The notes beneath the pieces were generated by a model. The model did no database searches. It was not told where the DNA came from and saw only the letters and a list, made by a program, of their open reading frames with translations. A stretch of 64,000 nt of DNA, taken from positions 1,247,820 through 1,311,819 of the forward strand of contig KL647309.1 of the NCBI GenBank assembly GCA_000727475.1, in the 5' to 3' direction. Made by a program: the position numbers and the translations under genes. This DNA is from Sarcocystis neurona (Eukaryota; Apicomplexa; Conoidasida; Eucoccidiorida; Sarcocystidae). Of the stretch, positions 34,196 through 44,090 are shown piece after piece (position 1 is the first letter of the stretch; each line of letters opens with the position of its first letter).

Positions 34196-34609
34196 CACGA
34201 AGACCTGCCACTGCCGCAGGTGCAAGCAGGCGAGCAGCACAGTACCAACACTGCGTCACCGATCCACGGGCTTGCACAGACGCACAGATGCATGCGTTTC
34301 GTCTGTAGCATGCGTATTTCGCAGGAGAGACGGCTATTCTGCTGCAGCATTTCGTCTGTTGCATGCGTATTCCGCAGAAGAGACGGCTCTTCTGCTGCAG
34401 CGGATGGCGCTGCATGCGTGAAGTCGCACGGGGCAGGGGACGTACTTCAAGCCCCGGCGCTTGCGGCCACTGCGGCAGCGGGACATAAATTCGCCGTCCT
34501 CCGTAATTCGCTTTGTATCGTGGGGTTGGGGAACAAGGCTGCATGGGTGTGGGGAGATGGACAGCGTGTCCCTGTGAGCCTCTGCTCACGCGTGCATGCC
34601 GGGGAATAG
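34193..34609 (+). CDS. hypothetical 138-codon frame
   Basis: An ATG-started plus frame begins MHEDLPLPQVQAGEQHSTNT and includes APALAATAAAGHKFAVLRNS, then LCIVGLGNKAAWVWGDGQ, before its stop. The second half has normal composition. It immediately follows the 21-bp minisatellite and spans a 53-bp tandem duplication, so only part may be coding. An opposing minus frame also runs through the same DNA. Confidence 0.25.
   Translation: MHEDLPLPQVQAGEQHSTNTASPIHGLAQTHRCMRFVCSMRISQERRLFCCSISSVACVFRRRDGSSAAADGAACVKSHGAGDVLQAPALAATAAAGHKFAVLRNSLCIVGLGNKAAWVWGDGQRVPVSLCSRVHAGE
34291..34400 (+). repeat. 53-57 bp tandem duplication
   Basis: Two adjacent copies (34291-34347 and 34348-34400) share the blocks tttcgtctgt, gcatgcgtatt and gagacggct(a/c)ttctgctgcag. 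Confidence 0.85.
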
Positions 34610-35397
34610 TAACCTAATGTGTACGTGAGGAGGAAGACTGGGGCTACTGCGTGTGCTGCAGGCGCTTGGACTGAGTTTGCCGCATGCGCTCGGGCTGCGG
34701 TGCTGACCTGTCTGACGTGCGATTGTGTACGCGCCTGTAGACAGACTGGGTGCCACATGAATGAAACTTTGACGCACGGGCGTAGACTGCGACTGCCTGC
34801 GTGCTGCGTGCCGGCTGAGACTGGATGCGTGCACGCGGACTAGGAGCGCGTGAGTGAGTGGTGCCGGGTGAGAATCTGCACGCGCGTGGTTTCGGGCTGC
34901 CTGCGTGTGTTTGGTGGAATCGCATGCTTATGAGGCTTCCGGGAGCGTGGGTAAAGCGACGTACACGCGCGCGTTACGCTCTGTGACCACAGTCCCCGCG
35001 CGTGTGTGGACAGGTACGAATGCATGCGCACGCGGACAGAATTCGCTGCATTCGTAGATCCCACATGCGTCTGCGTGTCCACGACATCGGTGGTTGAGAA
35101 AGGAGCAGCGTGACGTGCAGCTCTGCAGCTCTCTACACGCCGGTCGCCTGTTCGTGGTTGCCCTGCGAGCGGAGAGCGACTGCCGTCCGCGCAGGCTTTG
35201 CATGCGACACTCTCTCGCATGCGATGTTGTTACGCGTGGACATTGGCATACCGCGTGCGGAAAGTCTCACAGGCCTGCGGGGGTGCACGTGTGTAGGTAC
35301 CTGCATGTGTGACTCTGCCGGGGAGACAAATCTGTCGCATGCTCTCAGTCCGCCGCATATACATATTGAACTGATTCTGCACAGGGGACTTGCATGC
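34594..35397. promoter_or_regulatory. cluster of GCATGC sites
   Basis: GCATGC occurs at 34594, 34682, 34922, 35022, 35200, 35217, 35337 and 35392, several as TGCATGC or CGCATGCG. TGCATGC-type motifs are known targets of apicomplexan AP2 factors; that these are used is inference. Between 34610 and 35480 no exon could be supported. Confidence 0.35.
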
Positions 35398-35692
35398 CAC
35401 GCACGCGTGCAAGCAGCTGCAGCTCTGCAGGTAGCACGCTGTTGCCAGTGTGTACTTGCGTACAGCCAAACACACGAATAGGAATGAACATCTACATACG
35501 TGTGTATCTACCCATCTACATTCATCTATACCTATGCGTACACATGTATGTATGCTGCGCAGACTACCACGTAACTGCGTGTGCGTATCTGTCTACTTGC
35601 CTGACTATCCATATATTTTTATATTTTTGCGGCACAGATACGCACACATGTGGGTATGTATGTATCTCTCTGTATATCCATCTATCTACCTA

Positions 35693-35725
<33 letters not shown>

Positions 35726-35775
35726 GCAGCACTGCGCCAGAGCGTGGTCACTTTCACATTGTGCGTGAAGGGAAA

Positions 35776-35939
35776 AAACGTCCCTGCAACCAGGGCAACC
35801 GCAAAGAAATTGCACATAGCCGCGCGCATGCTGCTACGGAGTACATCCGCTGGCTGGTGAAACGTCGCTGCAACGAGGGCAACTGCAAATGAATTGCACG
35901 CAGCCGCGCGAAACTACCGCGTGCTTCCGATGGCTGGTG
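35776..35939 (+). repeat. about 82-bp tandem duplication
   Basis: Two adjacent copies (35776-35859 and 35860-35939) share aaacgtc(c/g)ctgcaac, agggcaac(c/t)gcaaa, aattgcac(a/g)(t/c)agccgcgcg and tggctggtg. The second copy is more diverged in its centre. Confidence 0.8.
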
Positions 35940-36016
35940 CCCTGCGTGTGGGCCTGCGACTCCTGCAAAAGAAATTTCAACAGCGAGGCATCACATCTGC
36001 TTTCACCCCTGAGTAG

Positions 36017-36493
36017 CGTGCCGGCAGCAGCAGCAGCAGCGCGAGCTTTCACATAGAGAAGATAGAATGTTGCGAGATACAGGTTGTTGCCAAAATAAAA
36101 AGGATGGACTAAAACTGCTGTATAACATATATATATATATATAGCGTGCTGGTATCAGCAGCTACGCTCGCCTTCAGGTGGGGAAGATAGACTGATGCTA
36201 GAAGTGGTCGACAAAATATAAAGGACTAATACTGCTTTATAACACATATATATATATCGTGCTGGCAGCAGCAGCTACGGTCGCTTCGGGTTAAACGCAT
36301 AGACCGGTGCAGATACGTGTGGCCGGCAAAATAAAGCGGATGGACTAACACTGTGCTATAACATATATGTGGCGTGCTAGCGGCAGCAGCAGCTACGGTC
36401 GCTTTCGAGTGGGGCACGCAGACTGATACCAGCCACCTGTGGTCGGCAAAATAAAAAGCCGACTAATGCTGCTCTATAACACACACACATAGA
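36017..36493 (+). repeat. four-copy satellite, unit 113-128 bp
   Basis: Units start at 36017, 36145, 36258 and 36373, with a start-like remnant at 36494. Each begins cgtgc(c/t)ggcagcagcagc or similar. Each then carries an (g/a)actgata-like block, a gtgg(t/c)cggcaaaataaa block and a (c/t)tataacatatatat tail. One variable TA stretch per unit explains most of the length differences. Confidence 0.85.
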
Positions 36494-36559
36494 CGTGTCG
36501 GTCTTTATTTCTGTCTTTCTCTACCTCTCGTTCTCTCGCTATCCGTACACACGTGTATA

Positions 36560-37215
36560 CACGTGTTACACGCACAGGCTAATTCGCACGCCAAAACTTG
36601 CTTCCCCGGTTAACAAACCAGCGCCTCCGATTTTTTCCGTATACGCAGGACCTGGAAATCGTAAGGACACGCAGTTTGTCTTCCGTCTGGTGTGCGTACA
36701 CCCCAGAAGAGAGAAAAGACAAAGATACCTCTGTGGACATTGGACACGTTCGGGTGTAGGTACACCTGACAGCGTATAGACTTCAACCAGCTTCTTGGGC
36801 AATTTGCGATTACGAATACTCTGGTGTACGCGGACGCGTAGAACGCAGACACCCCATTAGAAAAGAAATCTACATAAAAGTGCCGTCGTCCTCGGGTGTA
36901 TGTACACAGGAACACATGTGCATCCGTTCCAGATACATAACAAACACGTAGTCTCCTCCGGCACAGGGGCTCAGAGTATTTTATGTGGTTCAGAGACAAC
37001 GTCGTACAGAAAACTCGCGTACTCTGGTGTACGTACACGGCAAGGAACGCGCACTGGAAGCCGCGCTTGCCACTCTTCTGGTGTACGTACACATCACCAG
37101 GTCCGCACTGTCTCGTGTCCTACTGAATACGTATCGCGTGAGAGAAGAAATTGATAGGTCGTATCCACCTTGTCGCCGGGTTTTGCACCTACCCGGGATA
37201 CGCCAGCAAACTTGA
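36560..37215 (+). CDS. gene interrupted by 14-23 nt intron-like elements
   Basis: Removing short GT...AG segments at 36692-36706 (15), 36756-36772 (17), 36826-36848 (23), 36896-36909 (14), 37029-37044 (16) and 37083-37100 (18) leaves one open frame to a stop at 37213-37215. Each segment has a near-palindromic GTACGTAC core. The frame reads, in order, KLASPVNKPAPPIFSVYAGP; GNRKDTQFVFRLV; REKRQRYLCGHWTRSG; RIDFNQLLGQFAITNTL; then HPIRKEIYIKVPSSSG. It continues THVHPFQIHNKHVVSSGTGA; YRKLAYSG; ERALEAALATLL; SALSRVLLNTYRVREEID; and CRRVLHLPGIRQQT. The end is amphipathic and protein-like. Removing 37027-37044 (18 nt) instead of 37029-37044 would pair the last exons with another upstream frame (VFYVVQRQRRTENSRTL). 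The 5' end is not fixed. A 160-codon minus frame also spans the region unspliced. No known family. Downstream, 37216-38165 holds CTG then CAG runs without a supported gene. Confidence 0.45.
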
Positions 37216-38165
37216 ATACAGGAGAAAGCAAGACCTGCACGTCACATCTCCGTGTCTTTCTCCCTTGGCCTCTCTACGTATAGATAAATACGCAGGTACG
37301 CAGGCAAGTCCACAAATCTACATTTATCTACGCATATGCGTATATACATATATTTATACATATACACAAATCCTTGTGTATGTGTGTGAATACTGTAGAC
37401 ACCCAAGCAACGTTCGCGTGGCGCAGCTCGCTTGCAGCGAATAGTCACCGCTGTAGCGTCTTTTACCGTAGCTATTCAACTGCGGTAGACGTGGGTCCTG
37501 ACTTTCTGTTGCTGCAGCCAATGTGTAGCAACGGCAACAGCAGCACTACTAAGTACCTTTCCCTTCTTTTCAACCGCTGCTGCTTCTTCTTTTTCTTCCT
37601 TCTCCCAGCTGACGCAGCACTTGCTGCTCGTAGGGCGTCTCGGCTGCCGATGGTGCTATTAGTACTCCCCGCATGTGCTGCCCTCTCCCCGTCTCTGCTG
37701 CTGCCGCCGCTCTACCGCTGCTGCTCTCTGCGTCTCTGCTGCAGCGGCTGCTGCCCGTCGAGACCCGCAGAACGCATAAAACTGCGCTCGCTTCTTCGGA
37801 AGGGCTGCTGCCCCTGCGCGCGGGCCTCTAATGTCGTTGCCAACGTCGCTGCTTCTTCTTCTTGTGGCAGCTACCCCACTGCTGCTGCTCCTCGCCAACC
37901 TGCTACTGCCGGTACCGCGTTATTCCCCGTAACGCAGCAGAACCTGCTGCAGCCGGGAGAGAAAACGAGGCGCACCAACGACAGCAGCAGGGGAACTAGA
38001 AGCAGCAGCAGGAAAAGCGACAGCACCAGTTATCCCTGCGGCAGCAGCAGCACCGGCGTACTCGTCGGTGGAAGCAGCTAGATCAGAGTCGCGGACAGCT
38101 AATGTCGATTTCTTTGCCTTCGTCAACAACTTTGTACTTTTTTAACTTTGCCACCTTCTTACTTG

Positions 38166-41100
38166 CTACCGTTTCTTCTTGATTCTGTTTGCCTTCCCCT
38201 TCTTTCGTCTGCTTGTTCTCCTTTCTTTCCCCGTCTGTTCCTCTTCTTCACTTTCTTCTCCTTCTTCTTCCGCGTCCCCCTTGTCTTCCCTGTTTTCTGC
38301 TTCGGGCGTTCCTCTACTTTTCCCAAGACACTGCGGAGAAGCGCTGTGAATGCCGGCTGCCTGGCAACCTGTGCTGCAGCAGCTGCTCCGGTCGTTCATC
38401 TCTGCCTCGCTTTTCCGGCTGACGCTTCCTCGCTGAGAACTGCCGCTGTTGCTTCTTCTCCTGCTGCGCACGTCCTTCCTTCTTCTGCCGCTGCAGGAGC
38501 TCCGCGCTTTTCTCACGCACTCGTGCCTACCTCTGCTGCCGCAGTCGCTCCTGTGTCTGCTGTTCCAGCTGCTCGTGCTGCTCCTTCTCAGAAGTCTGCT
38601 GCGGCTTGCTCTGCTGCTGCTGCCTCCGCAACTGCTGCTGCTTCCTTCGCTTCTGCTTCTGCTGCTGCTGCAGCTGCTGCTGCTGTAGCTGCTGCCGCTG
38701 CTCCCGTAGCTGCTGCTGCTGCTCCCGCTGTTCTCCGCAGCCGCCGAGCGCCAGAAAGCAGACGCTCCGTCCGGTGAAGCAGCAGCAGCAGCAGGCCGAG
38801 AAGCCGTAGCAGGCCACGCATGCAGCGCACCAGCAGCAGGGTGTCGCAGAGCAGCAGGAGGTGGAGAACGTCCTGATGCATCTCCACGTGGACGTACAGC
38901 AGGAGCAGAAGAAGAAGTACCATGCGCAGCAGTTGTCCAAGAAGAAAAGGCAGGAGGCCCTCGAGCACCGGCACCGTGGGCAGTGGCAGCAGCAGCAGCA
39001 GACGCAGGGACGCAGGCTGCAACAGGAGCAGCAGCAAGAGATGAAGCGGAAGACGGTGCAGCAGCAAAGGACTGCAGACAGATAGAAGCAGGCCGCAATG
39101 GACCAGCACATGCTTGCCTAGACGCACAAGACGCGCGGGACAGGGGACTTTGCATTGCAGCAGCAGCAGGAACGTGGAGGATGGCGGAGGCAGCACCGTT
39201 GTCTTCTACTTCTCTCCGTGCTGTTTCTTCTCGCGTGGCGTGTCCTGGTGCCCTGGTTGCTGCTGCTTCTTCTTCTCTTCTGGCTTCTGATCCTTCCCTC
39301 ATTGATACTGCTGCTTCTCCTCTCCTGGCTGTTGCTGGTGCCCTGGTTGCTGCTGCTGCTGCTGCCTCTTCTTCTCTTCTAGCATCTGCTGTCTCCCGGA
39401 TTGCTGTTGCTGGTGCTTCTGCTGCGTTCTCTTCCTTTTCTTCTTCTTCTTCTTGCTCTCTTCCTTCTTGTTCTCTTTCTCCCTTTTCTTCTTCTTCGGT
39501 CTCATCGATGGCGTAGGGGCTGCTGCGAGCGAGGAGCGTGTAGAAGGCGGCAGTGGTGCTGCAGGAGCAGCAGCAGGCGCAGAGGAGAGAGCAGCAGCAG
39601 ACGCAGAGCAACAGTAGCAGCAGCACAACGAGGTAGTGCGCAGCAGCGAATGCTTTCCACCCCTGAAGGCGGGGGACGACCAAGAGCCGCGCAGAAAGTA
39701 TAAGCAGTTTCTCTGACGCAGGATATACATAGAACTTTGCTTTCCGCAAGTGCTGCAGCAGCAGCAGCGGCACATCTTCAAAGAGCAGCAAGACGACGCG
39801 CTTTGCTGCTGCAGCTGACAAGCTCCCCTGCCCAGCAGCCGCAGCGGCAACGGGGATGGGACGCGCGCGGCCTAGAGGCTCCTGCTGCTGCTGCGGCGGT
39901 TGCAGCAGGTGCAGCAGCAGCCGCAGCGGTGTCCCCACAAACACTCGGAGCGGTAGCAGCAGCAGCAGGTCGGCGAGCGACAGCAGCTGCTTCACTGGCC
40001 ACAGCAGCGCAGCAGTAGCAAGAGCAGCAAATTGCTTCGCCCCACAAGACAGCAGCTGGCCGTCAGACTCGCAGGAGGAAGGAACCAGCGGCGGAGTCAG
40101 CAGCAGCTGTTCTGCTAGAACGGGTGCCGCGTGCAGCAGCGCAGCAGCTCCTTCCTCCTCCTCGCTGCTTGCTGCTGCGGCTGCCCCAGCACCTCCCCGA
40201 CCCCCCCACCCCTCCCAGAATCCGCTGCTATCCGCTGTCGTGGGCAGCAGCGCTCTCGAGCTCGACGCTAGGAGGCGATTTCCTGCCCCGAACAAGTGCA
40301 CGCGCAGCATCACAGCAGCAGCAGGAGCAGCGGCAGCAGCAGTCCCAGGAGAAGCGAAGGGGGCACCCAGAGGGGAAGACGCAGGGGGATGAGAGGTAGC
40401 AAGCGATGCGAATAGAGAAGAAAGTGCTGCGCCGGTAAGACGGACTGCTGCTGCTGCTTCTTCCCATTCTTTTTTGGGAGACAGAGACGCAGCAAGCATG
40501 TAGGTTAGAGAGACGTATATATCGACGTTGGTGTTTGTGGGAAGACTTCCTGCTGGGCGCTTTTTCGTCGTCTCCTCGGACAGGCGAAGCTGCGCAGCTT
40601 GCTGTTCTGCTGCTGCCGCCGCTTCTGCTGCTGCGGCTGCTTCTGCTGCTGCGGCTGCTTCTGCTGCTGCTTCTTCTTCCTGGTCCCACTGTCGTGCTGC
40701 AGCAGCTGCTGCGCCGACTTCCTCTCCACTGCTGCTGCTGCGCTTCCTGCTGTTGCTCTTCGTCTCCGTCTCTCTCCTCGTCTCTCTGCTGCCGCGCCCG
40801 GGACAAAAACGTTCTCGCCCAGCTGCCGCTGCCTGCTGCCATCCTGCTGCTGCTTCGTCTTCTCTTGCAGGCAGCAGCTGCCACGTGCGACCCGAGAAAG
40901 CGACCGTAGCGAGGAAAGCCGGCGACGCCACCAGCAGCGCCCACCGGTCTGGGCCCAGCGGGCCAGCAGGCGCTGCAGCAGCAAACGGAGCAGCAGCACC
41001 GGCCGCAAAGGGCGCAGCCGGACCAGCAATGTAGGGAGTAGGAACAGCAAAAGAAGGAGGAGGAGCAGCAGCTGTCAATCTCTCTTCTTCCCCTGTACTT

Positions 41101-42839
41101 CTTCTGTTGCTGTTGCTACCGTTGCTGTTGCTGCGGATCCTGCTGCTGCTCAGGCTTCCTGCGTTTTCTCTGCTGCCTTCTGTTCTGCTGATCGTCTCGT
41201 AGCTGCTGCCGTCGCTGGTGTTTGGGTACGCCTTGCAGCTGCTGCTGAGAGTGTGGGGTTCCTCTTTCGACGCTTCGCCGGAAGGAAAATCTGCTGTTGC
41301 TGCTGCTGCAGAGGATGGTAGCGATGTTGCTGCTGTTCTTACCTGCGGCAATGATGCTGCTGCGTATGCTGCTTCTTCTTCTGCAGCGCCTGCCGCCGGG
41401 TGAGGAGAAGCAAGCGGGACTTCAGCGGGAAGCGGGTGCTCCAGCTGCTGATTTATTCCCTGCTGCTGCTGTAGCAGCCGGGCACGGGTGGGGTGGTGCC
41501 TCTGCTGCGGGGTCGTTGCTGCTAGCCGAGCTGCTGCTGCAGTCCGCGGAAGAGAAGAAACGTCCTGCTCGACATGTGAGGATGATTTGTGCGGAGCTGC
41601 TGCTGCCAATTCTCCTCCTTGTTGAGCAGCAGGAGTCTGCTGGCAGGCAGCTGCTGTCGTTGCTGCAGCAGCAGGAACGAAAGTAGCATACACGGAAGAG
41701 GGCGAAGGAGCAGCACCAGGATAGGTGGCAGCAGCCGGCAGGTCGGACGCAGCAGCAGGAAAAGAAGTTGCAGCAGCAAAGGCAGCAGCAGCAGTCGAAG
41801 GAGGAGGAGGAACAGCATAGGCAGCAGCAAGAGCTTGGGACTGTAGCGGGGCGTAATCAAAATAGACGGGGAAGGACGCTAGTGCAGGAGCAGCTATGCA
41901 GTATCTCAGCAGCAGTGTAGCAGCAGGAACCGCCACCAGGAGGCAGCAGCAGCAGCAGGTGCAGCAGCAGCAGCTTGCGTAGGTGCATATAGCAAGCACC
42001 TTCATAGAGCGAGTGCCTGCTTCTGCTGCTGCCTCAGCAGCAACGTTTTTCAGTCGCTGCAGCCGTCTCCTGACACGGGTGCAGACGTTGTGAACGAAGG
42101 CCAGCAGCTGCTGCGGGCTGCTGCTCCTGGTGCTGTCAGCAGAAGGCCCTGGGGACGCGCCAGCAGCAGCGAGAAACGGCGACAGCAGCGCATCGCGCAG
42201 CAGCACCAGCGCGTCGCGCAGCAGCAGCAACGCATGCCACACGCGCAGCGATAACTGCGGCGCCTCCCCCACCTCAGCAGCAGAACTTCTGTCTTCTCCG
42301 TCTCTGCTGCTGCTGCTCGGACGGTTCTTGCTGCTCCGGCTGCTGTGTCGGTACATACTGCTGCTCTCCTGAGGACTGCTGTTGCCGCTGCTTTTTCCGT
42401 GACGGGCGCTGCTGCTGCTGAAGCCACCACCGCTGCTGCTGTTGCTGCTGTCCTCGGCATCGGAACTTCTGCTGCTGCTGCCTTTCATCGCCAACGGCGG
42501 CCGCCTTCGCCTCAGGCCCTCCTCTGCAAAGAACGCCGCTGGCTCTCCTCTTCCTGCTGCTGCTACTGCGACTGGCCGCTGCTGCCCTGCTCTAGAAGGA
42601 AGCGAGCGTCCCTGCGCTGCTGCAGCTGCTGGCGCCTGTTGCTGCCGCTGCGGCTGCTCTGCTGCTGCCGCTGTTCCTGCTACTGGTGGCCGACTCTGCT
42701 GCTGCGGCTCTTCTTCCTCTTCCTCTTCTTCTGCCTCCTCCTCCTCTGCTGCTGCTGCTGCGGCGGCTAGGAGCCGATCCGCGCAGTAGCGCGGCATCGG
42801 TGCACCAGTAGACTCAGCAGCGTCGCCAGCAGCAGCCAT
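38166..42839 (-). CDS. seipin-like ER lipid-droplet protein with huge repeat insertions
   Basis: Start ATG at 42839 (MAAAGDAAESTGAPMPRYCA); 1557 residues if unspliced. The seipin layout is visible in order. TM1 lies at about residues 280-312 (VLAICTYASCCCC... LLRYCI), followed by FPVYFDYAPLQ (about 323-333). A β-strand DIYVSLTYML is near 775, then MLRVHLFGAGNRLLASSSRA (from 844), matching the conserved 'V.L....G..L..SSR..L' segment. A Leu-rich hydrophobic helix follows, then KAKFYVYPASEKLLILSARL and VVPRLQGW (about 1034-1062), matching the final luminal strands, and TM2 at about 1068-1095. Seipins are ER membrane proteins with a luminal β-sandwich that organise lipid-droplet formation; usual length is about 300-450 residues. 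Ala, Gln, Ser and Glu tracts are inserted between conserved segments, and Ser/Arg/Lys-rich sequence extends the C-terminus. Some insertions could be in-frame introns. Confidence 0.65.
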   Translation of the reverse strand: MAAAGDAAESTGAPMPRYCADRLLAAAAAAAEEEEAEEEEEEEEPQQQSRPPVAGTAAAAEQPQRQQQAPAAAAAQGRSLPSRAGQQRPVAVAAAGRGEPAAFFAEEGLRRRRPPLAMKGSSSRSSDAEDSSNSSSGGGFSSSSARHGKSSGNSSPQESSSMYRHSSRSSKNRPSSSSRDGEDRSSAAEVGEAPQLSLRVWHALLLLRDALVLLRDALLSPFLAAAGASPGPSADSTRSSSPQQLLAFVHNVCTRVRRRLQRLKNVAAEAAAEAGTRSMKVLAICTYASCCCCTCCCCCLLVAVPAATLLLRYCIAAPALASFPVYFDYAPLQSQALAAAYAVPPPPSTAAAAFAAATSFPAAASDLPAAATYPGAAPSPSSVYATFVPAAAATTAAACQQTPAAQQGGELAAAAPHKSSSHVEQDVSSLPRTAAAARLAATTPQQRHHPTRARLLQQQQGINQQLEHPLPAEVPLASPHPAAGAAEEEAAYAAASLPQVRTAATSLPSSAAAATADFPSGEASKEEPHTLSSSCKAYPNTSDGSSYETISRTEGSRENAGSLSSSRIRSNSNGSNSNRRSTGEEERLTAAAPPPSFAVPTPYIAGPAAPFAAGAAAPFAAAAPAGPLGPDRWALLVASPAFLATVAFSGRTWQLLPAREDEAAAGWQQAAAAGRERFCPGRGSRETRRETETKSNSRKRSSSSGEEVGAAAAAARQWDQEEEAAAEAAAAAEAAAAAEAAAAAEQQAAQLRLSEETTKKRPAGSLPTNTNVDIYVSLTYMLAASLSPKKEWEEAAAAVRLTGAALSSLFASLATSHPPASSPLGAPFASPGTAAAAAPAAAVMLRVHLFGAGNRLLASSSRALLPTTADSSGFWEGWGGRGGAGAAAAASSEEEEGAAALLHAAPVLAEQLLLTPPLVPSSCESDGQLLSCGAKQFAALATAALLWPVKQLLSLADLLLLLPLRVFVGTPLRLLLHLLQPPQQQQEPLGRARPIPVAAAAAGQGSLSAAAAKRVVLLLFEDVPLLLLQHLRKAKFYVYPASEKLLILSARLLVVPRLQGWKAFAAAHYLVVLLLLLLCVCCCSLLCACCCSCSTTAAFYTLLARSSPYAIDETEEEEKGEREQEGREQEEEEEKEENAAEAPATAIRETADARREEEAAAAAATRAPATARRGEAAVSMREGSEARREEEAAATRAPGHATREETARREVEDNGAASAILHVPAAAAMQSPLSRASCASRQACAGPLRPASICLQSFAAAPSSASSLAAAPVAACVPASAAAAATAHGAGARGPPAFSSWTTAAHGTSSSAPAVRPRGDASGRSPPPAALRHPAAGALHAWPATASRPAAAAASPDGASAFWRSAAAENSGSSSSSYGSSGSSYSSSSCSSSRSRSEGSSSSCGGSSSRASRSRLLRRSSTSSWNSRHRSDCGSRGRHECVRKARSSCSGRRRKDVRSRRRSNSGSSQRGSVSRKSEAEMNDRSSCCSTGCQAAGIHSASPQCLGKSRGTPEAENREDKGDAEEEGEESEEEEQTGKERRTSRRKKGKANRIKKKR

Positions 42840-42849
42840 TGCCAAAACG

Positions 42850-43510
42850 ACAGCAGCAGCAGAGCTATCACACGAGAAACACGTGCTACACCACGTGCAA
42901 GGATGGCGACATCCCAGCAGCAATAAAAGGAGAAGGAACAGCGGCAGCAGCAGCGTCTAACAGTAACCGTTGCAGCCGTGCTGACAGCAGCCGCTGCAGC
43001 GATGCTAACAGCAGCTCTCTCGGCGGCTGCTGTTTTGCTGCTGCTGCTGCTGAGAATGGGAAGGTCGTCCTGCTGGTTATCCGACTGCTGTTGCACCTCC
43101 CACCCCGGTCTCCCTGCTGCTGCTGCTACTGCGTTTCCTGCTGCTGCTGCATTTCCTGCTGCTGCTGCGTTTCCTGCTGCTGCTGCTGCCGGCTTTCCTC
43201 GTGTCTCCCCCGCTCCTGCTGCTGTCGCCGGTCTGGTCGCTCGTGTTGCTGATCTCTCGCTGCGCTGCTGCTGCTGCTCTTTCGCCAAGCAGGACGCAGA
43301 ACTGACCAGCAGACACCCCCGCAGCAGTAGCGAGGAGATGCCGGCAACTGCGGAGGAACGGAGAACTGCAGCAAACACAAACGACAGCGGGCGCGCAGAG
43401 CTGTCAGCAGCGGCAGACAGGTGCTGTTGAAGAAAATTTTCCGCTGAGTCAAAGATGCTGCTGCAGCAGCTGCCGCACTTGGGTGAACGGCCACGAGGCG
43501 GCAATTTCAA
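42850..43510 (-). CDS. Ala/Gln-rich open region upstream of the seipin-like gene
   Basis: A minus frame reads MKLPPRGRSPKCGSCCSSIF, NFLQQHLSAAADSSARPLS, a hydrophobic stretch, then Ala-rich repeats (GNAAAA three times from an 18-bp unit at about 43128-43180) and Gln. The seipin-like ATG (42839) lies downstream in another frame. This may be an upstream exon of that gene, a separate gene or repeat translation; the 3n repeat unit and GCA orientation favour coding. A plus frame at 43500-43665 (MLGLPINTPPTAAAPALPAA) is also open. Confidence 0.25.
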
Positions 43511-43664
43511 ACCGCCCCAAGCACGCGGCGTCCATGCTGGGCTTGCCTATTAATACCCCACCAACTGCTGCTGCTCCTGCCCTTCCTGCCGCAGCAGCTC
43601 GAGAAAAAGAAGGAAATTTTGCAAAGGATCGAAGCAGCAGAAATGCGGCAGCAAAGCAGAATCA

Positions 43665-44090
43665 GGTGGTCTGCTTCTTCAAAAAGACGTGCGTAGACAT
43701 ACTTGTACGTCTACCTGTCGTTCTGTTAACTTCTCTATTTGAAATACAAATACATATATTTACACACATATACTTACATATATATATATATATATATGTT
43801 TCTCTCTCCGTATATATATATATGGAGGGAGAAAAAATGGAGCCGCTTGCCTCTTGCAAGGATCCTACCTAGACACATTTGTACGTGTACCTGTATTGAC
43901 TTCTCTATCTAATATATATACCTGTGTATACTTTATCTACATATGTGTATGTGAGTAAGTATCTATCTATATATAATATATATATATATGCAGAAGAAAG
44001 GAGGCCGCTTGCCTGTTGAATGGAGCCTCCTCAGACATACTTGTGCGTCTTCGTGTCTTTCTATTGACATCTCTATCTAATACATACATA
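43665..44090 (-). repeat. three copies of an exon-like island, period about 165 bp
   Basis: Islands ending near 43752, 43920 and 44090 share agaca(t/c)acttgt(a/g)cgtct and ttctattgac(a/t)tctctatcta-type blocks. On minus they read NREVNRTTGRRTSMS, LDREVNTGTRTNVS and LDRDVNRKTRRRTSMS, each preceded by a TAG/AG. Copies 2 and 3 also share gccgcttgcct and a gga(t/g)cct(a/c)ct block. Confidence 0.65.

Noticed and set aside
36610..37092. 160-codon minus-strand frame across the palindromic element series
   Set aside because: It is open without splicing, so it remains the main alternative, but its peptide is Cys/Tyr/Arg-patchy, whereas the spliced plus-strand reading has normal amphipathic segments. 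Not annotated as a gene.
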